Assembly (NCBI RefSeq): GCF_016862915.1 | Contig: NZ_BONW01000020.1 | Coordinates: 1-46,343, forward strand | Reading direction: 5' to 3' | Length of the DNA stretch: 46,343 nucleotides | Source: Plantactinospora endophytica | GTDB taxonomy: Bacteria; Actinomycetota; Actinomycetes; Mycobacteriales; Micromonosporaceae | Shown here: positions 36,433-44,513 of the stretch, piece after piece | Numbering within the stretch: position 1 is the first letter of the stretch | How the letters are laid out: every line of letters begins with the position of its first letter | Program-made: the position numbers and the translations under genes | Notes under the pieces: model-generated | What the model was told of the DNA's origin: nothing | Databases searched by the model: none | Seen by the model: only the letters and a program-made list of their open reading frames with translations

Positions 36433-37320
36433 ATGGAAAGGGCCGCACCCTTCTCCACCCTGCGCCGCCGGCTCCGGATCGTGACGCTGCTCGGCGCCCT
36501 GCTCGCCCTGCTCGGTGGCTACACCGTGATCGAGCGGGCGGCACCGGCCGAGGCCCGCATCGTCCGGGTAGCCGAGTTCCTGGCCGACTGCCCCTACAGC
36601 CACCGCCTGCCGGACGACCCGATCATCTTCCCGGGCCTGCCGGGCGCCTCGCACATGCACAGCTTCTTCGGCGCGACCACCACCAACGCCTACACCAACC
36701 TGTCCGACCTGCTGAACTCCAACACCACCTGCAACCCCCGGGTCGACGTCTCGTCCTACTGGGTGCCGACCTTCTACGCGGACAACGTGCCGGTGGAGCC
36801 GGCCATCGTCACGTTCTACTACCTCGGCGAGGGCGTACGCAGCGACATCGTCGCCAACACCCAGCCGCTGCCGCTGGGCCTGCGGATCGTCGCGGGCAAC
36901 GCCCGGGCCACCGCGCCGGACTCGACCACCAACTCCCGGTGGTCCTGCCTGCACGCCGGGCACGTCGGTGCATCCAAGGACTTCGTCAACTGTCCATCGG
37001 GGACGATGATCGAGTCGTACCTCGACTTCCCGCAGTGCTGGAACGGCCGTGACCTCGACTCGCCGGACCACAAGAGCCACATGGCGTACCCGGTGAACCA
37101 GGCCTGCCCGTCCAGCCACCCGGTCGCGGTCCCGAAGCTGCGCCAGGTGCTGCGCTATCCGGTGAGCGGCAACCCGGCCCGGTTCCGACTCGCCTCCGGC
37201 GCCGGGTTCACGATGCACGGCGACTTCTTCAACGCCTGGCCCGAGGCCGAGATGATGCGCCGGGTCCGGGACTGCATCCGTCCCGTGATCAAGTGCGGCG
37301 CGGACGGCCGACCGAGCTGA
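36433..37320 (+). CDS. Secreted DUF1996 domain protein
   Basis: 295 residues. An Arg-rich head (STLRRRLRIV) and a hydrophobic stretch (about 18-32) ending near AEAR at 39-42 act as a signal peptide. The DUF1996 domain follows, with SHMHSFFGA, RVDVSSYWVPTFY, WSCLHAGH, FPQCWNGRDLDSPDHKSHMAYP and FTMHGDFFNAWP; the many His, Asp and Cys residues suggest a metal or glycan site. DUF1996 is common in fungi and actinobacteria on secreted, often carbohydrate-associated, proteins, without known activity. AGGAG (36421-36425) gives a clear start. A LacI-type operator lies upstream. Confidence 0.9.
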   Translation: MERAAPFSTLRRRLRIVTLLGALLALLGGYTVIERAAPAEARIVRVAEFLADCPYSHRLPDDPIIFPGLPGASHMHSFFGATTTNAYTNLSDLLNSNTTCNPRVDVSSYWVPTFYADNVPVEPAIVTFYYLGEGVRSDIVANTQPLPLGLRIVAGNARATAPDSTTNSRWSCLHAGHVGASKDFVNCPSGTMIESYLDFPQCWNGRDLDSPDHKSHMAYPVNQACPSSHPVAVPKLRQVLRYPVSGNPARFRLASGAGFTMHGDFFNAWPEAEMMRRVRDCIRPVIKCGADGRPS

Positions 37321-37330
37321 CCGTGGGCCG

Positions 37331-37368
37331 CGCGGGGTGGGTCCGGCTCCGGCCGGGTCCATCCCGCG
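37331..37368 (+). terminator. Hairpin between the DUF1996 and DUF305 genes
   Basis: CGCGGGGTGG (37331-37340) and CCATCCCGCG (37359-37368) form a 10-bp stem with one G-U pair, starting 11 bases after the stop codon. Some read-through to the DUF305 gene is possible. Confidence 0.6.
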
Positions 37369-37429
37369 ACGGCAACCGGAGACCAGGCCCGGAGCGACGG
37401 ATCCGGACGAGCTGACCGTCGACACCTCC

Positions 37430-37490
37430 TGAACCGGGGCGAGGCAACCGGGGCGAGGCAACCGGAGCGAGGGCAAGCGGAGATCAGGAC
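37430..37490 (+). repeat. Short degenerate tandem repeat in the DUF1996-DUF305 spacer
   Basis: Three to four copies of AACCGGGGCGAGGC-type units (about 15 bp) lie just before the DUF305 ribosome binding site. Confidence 0.6.
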
Positions 37491-37508
37491 CAGAGGGAGA
37501 AACAGCCG

Positions 37509-38120
37509 ATGAGGCCGACCGCCGGCATCCCGGCCACCGCCGCGCTGCTCGTGGTGGTCCTGCTGGCCGGCGGCTGCGCCGCACCGCCGGCATCCGCTCC
37601 GGGTACGCCCACCGGCGCCCCGGCCGTCGCCGGACAGTCGGCCACCCCGGCGGGTACGCCCAGCGCGTCGGGCCCGTTCAACGGCACCGACATCGCCTGG
37701 CTGCAACTGACCGTCGCCATGCACGAGCGGGTACTGCCGCTGCTGGAGCTGGTGCCGGAGCGCACCGCGCAGCCGGATGTCCGCCGGCTCGCCGCCCAGG
37801 TCCGGGACACCTCCCGCACCGAGCTCGACCGGTCCCGCCGGCTGCTCGACCGCTCCGGCGCACCGAAGACCAATCCGCACGAGGGGCACGACATGCCCGG
37901 GATGGTCACCGCCGCCGAGCTGACCGCGCTCGGCGCGGCCCCCGACGCCGAGTTCCGTCGCCTCTTCGGTCGGCACCTCCGGGCGCACCTGGAGCAGTCC
38001 GTCCGGGTCGCCAGCGCCGAACAGCGCTCCGGCGCCGACCCCGACACCACCACCCTGGCCGGCACCATCGCCCGGACCGGCAACGCCTACCTGGCAGAAC
38101 TGACCGAACTCCAGCCCTGA
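37509..38120 (+). CDS. DUF305 family lipoprotein
   Basis: 203 residues. The signal sequence ends in LLAGGC, with Cys23 lipidated, so it sits on the outer membrane face. A Pro/Thr/Ala linker (about 24-55) leads to a ferritin-like helical bundle of DUF305 type (FNGTDIAWLQLTVAMHERVLPL; LAAQVRDTSRTELDRSRRL), which includes HEGHDMPGM around residue 122, a His/Met cluster of the sort that binds copper. The usual first DUF305 motif DxxFxxxMxxHHxxA is only partly kept (one His, AMHERVL). GAGGGAG lies before the ATG. It follows the DUF1996 gene, but a hairpin and repeats lie between. Confidence 0.83.
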   Translation: MRPTAGIPATAALLVVVLLAGGCAAPPASAPGTPTGAPAVAGQSATPAGTPSASGPFNGTDIAWLQLTVAMHERVLPLLELVPERTAQPDVRRLAAQVRDTSRTELDRSRRLLDRSGAPKTNPHEGHDMPGMVTAAELTALGAAPDAEFRRLFGRHLRAHLEQSVRVASAEQRSGADPDTTTLAGTIARTGNAYLAELTELQP

Positions 38121-38125
38121 GCCGG

Positions 38126-38179
38126 GCCGGTGCGTCGATCCCGGCGGCGCGGTTGCCGCCTCGCCCGGGCCGCACCGGC
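38126..38179. terminator. Nested bidirectional terminator
   Basis: The outer stem GCCGGTGCG (38126-38134) pairs with CGCACCGGC (38171-38179), and the inner GGCGGC (38143-38148) with GCCGCC (38155-38160). It separates the convergent DUF305 and ABC-transporter genes. Confidence 0.7.
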
Positions 38180-38187
38180 ACCGCCGT

Positions 38188-39372
38188 TCAGCCGGCCGCC
38201 GCACCGACCGGATGAGCGGCACCGACCGGCTCGGCGGCATTGACCGGCGCCAGCGGTACGACCGCCCGTGCCGGCAGGTGCACCGTCAGTTCCTCCCCCG
38301 GTGCCGGCAACTCCGGCCCGACCCGCCCCAACGACCCCTCGTCGAGCTGGGTACGCAACCGCACCCCCGCCACATCCAGCAGCAGGTTGAGACTCCGCCC
38401 CAGGTACGTCGACCGGAGCACCCGGCCGACGAGTTCCGTCGACGGGCCGTCGGTGTACGGGTCGAGGCGTACCGCCGAGGCGCGGAAGGCGACCGAGGTG
38501 GCGGTGCCGGCCGGTCCGGGCGGTACGCCGGGCACGGCGACGGCCAGCGTCGACCCGTCGACCCGGACGAGATGCCCGCCGTCCCGGCCCTCCGCGAGCC
38601 CGCCGTCCCGGCCCTCCGCGACCACCCCCGGCAGGATGTTCTGGTAGCCCATGAAGTCCGCCACGAAGGCGTTGCGGGGCCGGGCGTACAGATCCCGGGG
38701 CGGACCGACCTGCTCGATCCGGCCCGCGTTCATCACCACGATCCGGTCCGAGAGCGCCATCGCCTCCTCCTGGTCGTGGGTGACGTACACCGAGGTGGTG
38801 CCGAGCTGGTCGTGCAGGCTGCGGATCTCGTCGCGGAGCTGGTAGCGCAGTTTCGCGTCCAGGTTGGACAGTGGTTCGTCGAAGAGCAGCAGCTCGGGAC
38901 GGCTGGCCATCGCCCGGGCCAGGGCGACCCGCTGCTGCTGGCCGCCGGAGAGCGCGACCGCCATCTCGTCGGCCCGGTCGGCGAGCCCGACCCGGCCGAG
39001 CATCTCGTGCACCCGGTCCCGGATCTCCGCCCTCGGCACCTTCGCCATCTTCAGCGGATAGCCGACGTTGGCCCGTACGGTCATGTGCGGCCAGAGCGCG
39101 TAGCTCTGGAAGACCATGCCGATCCGCCGCTTGTCGGGTGGTACGAAGACCGCCCGGCCCGGCGCGGCGAAGACCCGGCCCCGGAACGAGATCTCGCCCG
39201 AGGTCGGCAGCTCCAGTCCGGCGACGCAGCGCAGCGTGGTGGTCTTGCCGCAGCCGCTCGGCCCGAGCAGGGTGAGGAACTCGCCCTGCCGGACCCGCAG
39301 GTCGATCCCGTCGACCGCGGCGGTGCCGCCGAACCGCTTGACCAGCCCCTCGATCACCAGGTCGGTCGTCAT
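38188..39372 (-). CDS. ABC transporter ATP-binding protein (iron/polyamine/sulfate type, FbpC-like)
   Basis: 394 residues. Walker A GPSGCGKT (37-44), Q-loop VFQSYALWPH, signature LSGGQQQR (141-148), Walker B LLLFDEP (161-167) and the switch His in VTHDQEEAMA are intact. The C-terminal TOBE domain (about 245-375) is typical of importers for iron(III), polyamines, sulfate or sugars. An eight-residue in-frame duplication (AEGRDGGL/AEGRDGGH) lies at its start and the tail repeats EPVGAAHPVGAA. It starts three bases after the binding-protein gene ends and powers the fused permease. Confidence 0.93.
   Translation of the reverse strand: MTTDLVIEGLVKRFGGTAAVDGIDLRVRQGEFLTLLGPSGCGKTTTLRCVAGLELPTSGEISFRGRVFAAPGRAVFVPPDKRRIGMVFQSYALWPHMTVRANVGYPLKMAKVPRAEIRDRVHEMLGRVGLADRADEMAVALSGGQQQRVALARAMASRPELLLFDEPLSNLDAKLRYQLRDEIRSLHDQLGTTSVYVTHDQEEAMALSDRIVVMNAGRIEQVGPPRDLYARPRNAFVADFMGYQNILPGVVAEGRDGGLAEGRDGGHLVRVDGSTLAVAVPGVPPGPAGTATSVAFRASAVRLDPYTDGPSTELVGRVLRSTYLGRSLNLLLDVAGVRLRTQLDEGSLGRVGPELPAPGEELTVHLPARAVVPLAPVNAAEPVGAAHPVGAAAG
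38575..38622. repeat. In-frame 24-bp tandem duplication inside the ABC ATPase gene
   Basis: Two copies of CCCGCCGTCCCGGCC plus CTCCGCGA differ only in their last base. They encode a repeated eight-residue segment at the start of the TOBE domain. Confidence 0.85.
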
Positions 39373-39375
39373 GGC

Positions 39376-40491
39376 TCAGCCCCGGCCGAAGATCTGCTTG
39401 GACTTCGCCAGGTACGCCGCCTGGGCCGCGTTGACCTCGGCGATGGCGAACGGCTTGAGCTGGTCCATCGTGCTCAGCGGCGGCAGCCCGGCGACGTTCG
39501 GCGCGTTCGGCATCGTCGGGGCGTATCCGGCGTCGGCGACCGCCTGCTGGCCCTCGGGGGTGAACAGCCAGGTCATCAGGAGCTTCGCCGCGTCCGGGTG
39601 CGGTGCGCCGTCGACCAGTCCGAGGTAGTGCGGCGAGACCTGGTTGCCGCCGTCGACCGGGAAGACCAGCTTCACCGGGGCGTGCTTCGCCTTGTCCCGC
39701 AGATAGAAGCTGTACGGGTAGACCGGCGCCACCTCGAACTCACCGGTCGCCACCGCGTTGCCTGCGACAGGCCCGGAGGCCACCCAGTGGATCTCCTGCC
39801 CGGCGAGCCCGCTCAGGTACGTGTCGTCGTACCGGCCGTCGTGCAGCATCCGGGAGAAGGTGCCCGCCACCGCACCGTTCTTGGTGGCGTCGTCGAGCAC
39901 CATCCGGCCCTTCCAGCGCGGGTCGAGCAGGTCCCGCCAGCCCTTCGGCGCGTCCGGCGCGGGTACCCGGTCGACGTTGTAGAGGATGCCCATGATGCTG
40001 CCGGAGGCGGCGAAGACCGTTCCGCCGGGATCCTGGTACTCCTTGCCCAGCGTGGCGGCGGTGACCGGGGCGAACTTCGCGTACCGCCGCTCGTCGAGCT
40101 GGGCGGCGACGGTGGTGTCACCGCCCTGGACCAGGTCCGCGACGTGCTTGCCGCTGCCGAACTCCTGATTGATCTTGCTGGCGAGCTGCGGCCCGACCAG
40201 GTACTCGCCGGTGACCCGGATGGCCGGGAAGCGCTTCTGGAACGCCTTGTAGACGTCGGCCTTGTCGTTCTCGCCGGGGCCGTAGACCACCACCTCGGTC
40301 TTGCCGGCCGCCTTGGCGGCCTCGTACAGCCCGGTCATGGTGTCGACGGCGGCCTGGCCGCCGAGTTTGTCGGCGTCGCCGGCCACGTTGGCAGCGGCGT
40401 CCGAGGCCGGTCCGCCGCCACCGCAGGCGGACAGCGCCAGCGCGACCGCCGCCGCGACCGCGCCGGTCCGGAGCAGGTTCCGCGAAGTCAT
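39376..40491 (-). CDS. Extracellular solute-binding lipoprotein of the ABC importer (FbpA-like class)
   Basis: 371 residues. The lipobox ALSAC gives Cys23 as the anchor. The mature protein has the two-lobed fold of iron(III)/2-aminoethylphosphonate/polyamine type binding proteins (EVVVYGPGENDKADVYKAF, VADLVQGGDTTVAAQL, GIRYNVDRVP-like YNVDRVPAPDAPKGWRDL, GNQVSPHYLGLV, HPDAAKLLMTWLFTPEGQQ). The tyrosine pair of iron-binding FbpA is not evident (APVYPYSFYLRD has several Tyr, but position is unclear), so the ligand may not be iron. The neighbouring TPP enzyme suggests an organic acid. It lies between the permease (90 bp) and ATPase (3 bp) genes. Confidence 0.9.
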   Translation of the reverse strand: MTSRNLLRTGAVAAAVALALSACGGGGPASDAAANVAGDADKLGGQAAVDTMTGLYEAAKAAGKTEVVVYGPGENDKADVYKAFQKRFPAIRVTGEYLVGPQLASKINQEFGSGKHVADLVQGGDTTVAAQLDERRYAKFAPVTAATLGKEYQDPGGTVFAASGSIMGILYNVDRVPAPDAPKGWRDLLDPRWKGRMVLDDATKNGAVAGTFSRMLHDGRYDDTYLSGLAGQEIHWVASGPVAGNAVATGEFEVAPVYPYSFYLRDKAKHAPVKLVFPVDGGNQVSPHYLGLVDGAPHPDAAKLLMTWLFTPEGQQAVADAGYAPTMPNAPNVAGLPPLSTMDQLKPFAIAEVNAAQAAYLAKSKQIFGRG

Positions 40492-40526
40492 CGTTCTTCT
40501 CTCCTCACCGAGGGGTTGCGGGGACT

Positions 40527-40600
40527 GATCGAGGGCGGGCCGACCGACCGAGGGGCGGGCCGGGCGACGGGGGCGGGCCGGTTAACCGAGGGCGGCGGGT
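40527..40600. repeat. Degenerate ~19-bp tandem repeat at 3' end of the permease gene
   Basis: Four units of the type GACCGAGGGGCGGGCCGGG. The minus-strand stop codon of the permease (40582-40584) lies inside the array. Confidence 0.7.
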
Positions 40601-42408
40601 GCCGACGACGGGATCGGGGCCGGCGACGGGTCGGCCGGCGGGGACGGGGCGCCTGGTCCGGCCGACGGGGTCGGCGGCGCGGGACGGGACGCGGTGGCGG
40701 TCAGCGCCCGGCGGCGCAGCAGCCCGACCAGCCGGGCGAGCCCGGCCAACACCGCCAGGCCGACGCAGAGCAGCACCATCATGATCACGAAGAGCGCGGC
40801 GGCCCGGGAGATCTCGCCCGCCGTGTACAGCTCCAGGACCAGCAGCGGCACGGTGGCGTTCTGCTGCGAGGAGAGCAGGATCGGCACCGCGAGGTTGCCG
40901 GAGACGACGATGGCCGAGACGAACCAGCCGGCCAGGAAGCTCGGCGCGATCAGCGGCAGCACGATGCCGGCGAACATCCGCAACGGACCGGCGCCGGCGA
41001 CCCGGGACGCCTCCTCCAGTTCGTGGCCGAGTTGGGCCAGTGCCGGCCCGGTCGCCCGCTGCGCGATCGGCACCGTCGCGGCGATCAGGGCGAGCAGCAC
41101 GATCCAGACCGTGCCGTAGAGCTGGCGCAGTCCCGGCACGCTGATGTACGCCCAGGCGATGCCGAGGCTGAGCACCACACCGGGTACCGCCCAGGGCAGC
41201 CAGGTGAGCATCTCGACCACCCGGCGCAGCCGGGTCCGGTTGTGCCCGACGGCGTACCCGATGAGCAGTGCCAGCAGCATCGCGCCGAGCCCGCCGAGCA
41301 CCGAGACGACCAGGGTGGACCGCAGCGCGGACACGGTTTCCGGGTCGGCGAGCAGTTCCCGGTAGTTGACCAGCGAGTAGCCGGCCGAGCCGCCGAGGAA
41401 CGGCTGGAGCGAGCCGAGCACCAGTTGCACCATCGGGGCGACGACCGCGAGCAGCGCGTACAGCAGCAGGAAGGCGGTGCCGGCCCAGCGCCAGCGGCCG
41501 ATGTCCCAGGCGTCGCTGCGGTAGCCCTTGCCGGTGACCGTGGTGTAGCGGCGCCGCCCCAGCACCCGCCACTGCACCGCGACCAGCACCATCACGATCG
41601 CCACCAGCAGCAGCGACAGCGCGCTGGCCGCGCCGTAGTCGGCCGGGCTGCTCTCGCTGATCAGCCCGTAGACCCGGGTGGAGAAGACCTCGATCCCGGC
41701 CGGCGTGCCGAGGAAGAGCGGTACGTCGAAGAACTCCAGCCCGATGACGAAGTTGAGGATGACCACCCCGCTGACCGCCGGGGCGAGCACCGGCAGGTCG
41801 ATGCCGAGCAGCGTACGCAGTTTGCCCGCCCCGGAGACCTGCGCCGCCTCCTCCAGCCCCCGGTCCAGCGCCAGGAACGGGCCGAGCAGCATCAGATAGC
41901 TGAAGCCGGCGGACTTGAGCGCGATCACCAGGATCAGCCCGGTCCACGAGTTGACGTCGAAGACGGTCGCCTCGCTGCCGGTCAGGTCCCGGAAGAGCGT
42001 GTTGACCGGCCCGATCCGGGGATTGCCGAGCATGCCCCAACTGATCGCGTAGAACAGCGGCGGCAGTGCGACGACCAGCAGCATGCACGGGGTGACCAGC
42101 CGGCGCAGCGGGGTCCGGGTCCGGGTGACCAGGAAGGCGCAGAGCAGGCCGATCGACGTACCGAGCACGGTGACGGCGGTGGAGAGCAGCAGCGAGTTGC
42201 GCAGGGTCGAGTACGTCGCCGAGCTGGTGTACGCCGTCCGGAAACCGTCCCACCCCCAGTTGGCCGGCAGGCTCGGATCCTGGTTGCGGAAGGCGCCGAC
42301 CACCAGCATGACGATCGGGAAGGCGAAGAGGAACGCGCAGACCACGATCAGCGGCAGCAGCCCCCGGGCGGTGCTGAACGGTCCGGTGCTCGGCTTCCTG
42401 GCAAACAC
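40582..42408 (-). CDS. ABC transporter permease, two fused membrane domains (FbpB-like)
   Basis: 608 residues with about 12 membrane helices. It holds two permease units, each with an EAA loop that docks on the ATPase: EEAAQVSGAGKLRTLLGIDLP in the first half (about 190-210; shown motif is EEAAQVSGAG) and EEASRVAGAGPLRMFAGI in the second (about 460-480). A single polypeptide with both halves is typical of iron(III), thiamine and 2-aminoethylphosphonate-type importers. The C-terminal 45 residues are Pro/Ser/Ala-rich and disordered and run into a tandem repeat. GTG 42408 has GGAGGGCC upstream. It is the first transporter gene after the TPP enzyme, 139 bp away. Confidence 0.92.
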   Translation of the reverse strand: MFARKPSTGPFSTARGLLPLIVVCAFLFAFPIVMLVVGAFRNQDPSLPANWGWDGFRTAYTSSATYSTLRNSLLLSTAVTVLGTSIGLLCAFLVTRTRTPLRRLVTPCMLLVVALPPLFYAISWGMLGNPRIGPVNTLFRDLTGSEATVFDVNSWTGLILVIALKSAGFSYLMLLGPFLALDRGLEEAAQVSGAGKLRTLLGIDLPVLAPAVSGVVILNFVIGLEFFDVPLFLGTPAGIEVFSTRVYGLISESSPADYGAASALSLLLVAIVMVLVAVQWRVLGRRRYTTVTGKGYRSDAWDIGRWRWAGTAFLLLYALLAVVAPMVQLVLGSLQPFLGGSAGYSLVNYRELLADPETVSALRSTLVVSVLGGLGAMLLALLIGYAVGHNRTRLRRVVEMLTWLPWAVPGVVLSLGIAWAYISVPGLRQLYGTVWIVLLALIAATVPIAQRATGPALAQLGHELEEASRVAGAGPLRMFAGIVLPLIAPSFLAGWFVSAIVVSGNLAVPILLSSQQNATVPLLVLELYTAGEISRAAALFVIMMVLLCVGLAVLAGLARLVGLLRRRALTATASRPAPPTPSAGPGAPSPPADPSPAPIPSSAPAALG

Positions 42409-42419
42409 GACGGCCCTCC

Positions 42420-42547
42420 TGCGTGCTCGGTTGCTCGGTCCGGTCGGTCAGGACGCTTACTCGGTCTGGTCAGCTCGGTTGCTCGGTCTGGTCAGTCAGG
42501 ACGGTTGCCCGGTCAGGACGGTTGCTCGGTCAGTCGGTCAGGGGCGG
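42420..42547. repeat. Degenerate tandem repeats filling the TPP enzyme-permease spacer
   Basis: GGTTGCTCGGTC and GGTCAGTCAGGACGG-type motifs recur five to six times with variable spacing, directly after the stop codon of the TPP enzyme gene on the minus strand. Confidence 0.7.
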
Positions 42548-44263
42548 TCAGCTCGGGGCGCCGGGGCCGGTCAGGACCTCGACAAGTGCCGGGCCGGCGG
42601 TGTCGCGTACCGCCCGCAATGCCGCCGCGAGATCGGCCGGACCGGTCACCCGGGTCGCCGGTACCCCGAAACCGGTGGCGATGTCGGCGATCCGTGGTCC
42701 GCCGATGTCGGTACCCGGCCACCGACCGGTACGCCGGGCCGCGCCGCCGAACCGGTGCAGCGCGGAGCCGACCGCGCTGTAGCTGCCGTTGTTCAGCACC
42801 ACGAAGGTGACCGGGATCCGGTAGTGCGCGGCGGTCCAGAGCGCCTGGATGCCGAACTGGAACGACCCGTCACCGAGCACGGCGACCACCTGGTGTCCGG
42901 GCCGGGCCAGTTGGACGCCGAGCGCGGCACCGGCGCCCCAGCCGAGCGAGCCGGACGAGGAGAGCAGCACCTGGTCCGGGCGGTGCTGCGGCAGCGCGGA
43001 GAGCAGCGCCGGGGTGGCGGTGGTGGCGTCCAGCACCACGGTCGGGTCGGTGCCGAGCCCGTCGACCAGCGCGGCCACCACCGCACCCAGCCCGACGTGC
43101 CCGGGAAACGCCGGTCGCACACCGGAGCCCGGTGCGCCGGCCGCGACCGAACCGCCCTGCGCCGACCCGCCACCGATCCCGGCCGGCGACGACCCGCCCT
43201 CGGCTGTCGCCCTGGTCGCGTTCGGCGGCAGCGCGGCGAGCAGGTCGTCGAGGACGGCGCCGAGGTGCCCGACCAATCCCAGCCGTACCGGATGGAGCCG
43301 GCCCACCTCGGTCGGGTCGACGTGTGCGTGCAGCACGGTGGCGTGCCGGGGGAACTCGTCCCCGACCGGCGCCTCGAACTCGGTGAACACCCGGCAGCCG
43401 ACGAAGAAGACCAGGTCGGCGGCGGTCACCGCCGGGTGGGTCGGGGCGTACCAGCCGGCGAACCGGGGGTGTGCGGTCGGGAACGCGGTGCGCTGGAAGC
43501 CCCGCCGGTCCTCGCCGAGCACCGTCGCGCCGAGCCGCTCGGCGAGCGTGACCAGGGCGTCGACCGCGCCGTGCCGGGCGACGTCGCCGCCGGCCACCAG
43601 CACCGGCCGGGTCGCCCCGGCGAGCAGTCGCGCGGCGTCGGCCACCGCGTCCCGGTCCGGCCGGTTCCGGGGTACGTCCACCGGCCGCACCGTCTCCGGC
43701 GCCACGCCCGCCGGAGCTGTCGACTCCAGTACGTCCTGCGGCAGCCCGATCCAGGTCGGCCCGGCCGGCTCGGCGACCGAGGTACGCAGTGCCCGGGCGA
43801 CGTCGGCGGCGAGCGCGTCGGCCGAGGTGACCTGGCGGGCCCACTTGACGTGTTGCCGGATCGTGTCCCTCGGGTACGGCACGGTGGTGAAGCCGTCCCG
43901 GCCCTGTAGTGCGGTGGACTTGAGGCCGTTGAGCAGTAGCACCGGGGCGTTGCCGAGTTGTGCGGCGGTCAGGTGCGCCACCCCGTTGGCCAGTCCCACG
44001 TTGGTGTGCAGGTACGCGACCTGCGGTTGGCCGGTGATCCGGGCGGCGCCGTCGGCCATCGCCACCGCGACCGACTCGTGCGTGGTGAGTACGAGTTCGA
44101 CCTCGGCGGACCGTTCGACGACCGCGTCCAGGAAGGCCGCCTCGGTGCTGCCGGGGCAGCAGAAGACCCGCCGGATTCCCCAGCCGACCAGTACGTCCAG
44201 CAGGGCGTGCGCGGCCGGCGTACCGCTGTTCCGGTCGGTCGGGGCGAGCACCGTACTGGTCAT
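42548..44263 (-). CDS. Thiamine pyrophosphate-dependent enzyme, benzoylformate decarboxylase-like
   Basis: 571 residues with the three domains of the acetolactate synthase/pyruvate decarboxylase family. The N-terminal domain has CCPGSTEAAF (Ser39) and TTHESVAVAMADG (His62, Glu63); Glu63 is the cofactor-activating acid. Ser39 and His62 match the catalytic Ser26 and His70 of benzoylformate decarboxylase, in contrast to acetolactate synthases. The C-terminal TPP/metal motif is GDGSFQFG (464-471) ending in NN (491-492). A central Gly/Ser/Ala-rich insert (about 340-385) is unusual. It may decarboxylate an aryl or alkyl 2-keto acid to an aldehyde, which the divergent dehydrogenase could oxidise. 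GAGGAG lies before the ATG. Substrate unproven. Confidence 0.86.
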   Translation of the reverse strand: MTSTVLAPTDRNSGTPAAHALLDVLVGWGIRRVFCCPGSTEAAFLDAVVERSAEVELVLTTHESVAVAMADGAARITGQPQVAYLHTNVGLANGVAHLTAAQLGNAPVLLLNGLKSTALQGRDGFTTVPYPRDTIRQHVKWARQVTSADALAADVARALRTSVAEPAGPTWIGLPQDVLESTAPAGVAPETVRPVDVPRNRPDRDAVADAARLLAGATRPVLVAGGDVARHGAVDALVTLAERLGATVLGEDRRGFQRTAFPTAHPRFAGWYAPTHPAVTAADLVFFVGCRVFTEFEAPVGDEFPRHATVLHAHVDPTEVGRLHPVRLGLVGHLGAVLDDLLAALPPNATRATAEGGSSPAGIGGGSAQGGSVAAGAPGSGVRPAFPGHVGLGAVVAALVDGLGTDPTVVLDATTATPALLSALPQHRPDQVLLSSSGSLGWGAGAALGVQLARPGHQVVAVLGDGSFQFGIQALWTAAHYRIPVTFVVLNNGSYSAVGSALHRFGGAARRTGRWPGTDIGGPRIADIATGFGVPATRVTGPADLAAALRAVRDTAGPALVEVLTGPGAPS

Positions 44264-44376
44264 GGCCGCTCCTCGTACCTGCTGTCGAGCCGCGCTGGCG
44301 ATCGAGTCGAACTGGTTACGGCGAGATGTGGCGACAGTAACGCCAATGATCGGGATGCGGAACGATGCATCCTCAG

Positions 44377-44418
44377 ATTCTTCTCAGTAGAACGACATCG
44401 AGTTCCGCCAAGAAGAAT
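44377..44418. promoter_or_regulatory. AT-rich inverted repeat in the divergent spacer between the TPP enzyme and aldehyde dehydrogenase genes
   Basis: ATTCTTCT (44377-44384) and AGAAGAAT (44411-44418) form an 8-bp inverted repeat with a 26-bp gap, in the most AT-rich stretch of the spacer 44264-44513. It may be a regulator site acting on both genes. A weak minus-strand promoter TTACTG-16-TAACCA is also present near 44310-44337. Confidence 0.4.
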
Positions 44419-44513
44419 CCTGCTGCCGCTAGTTCTCGTGTGGTGGATAGTGCGGAAGTAGTGCCCGGGCCGAGAGCCTCCGGCACCAGCCCCGTCACGG
44501 AGGTGTTCGCGCA

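Noticed and set aside
38212-42810. 1532-residue open frame on the + strand
   Set aside because: It runs antisense to three ABC transporter genes with clear domains; its translation is low-complexity His/Gln/Arg-rich. High GC leaves antisense frames open.
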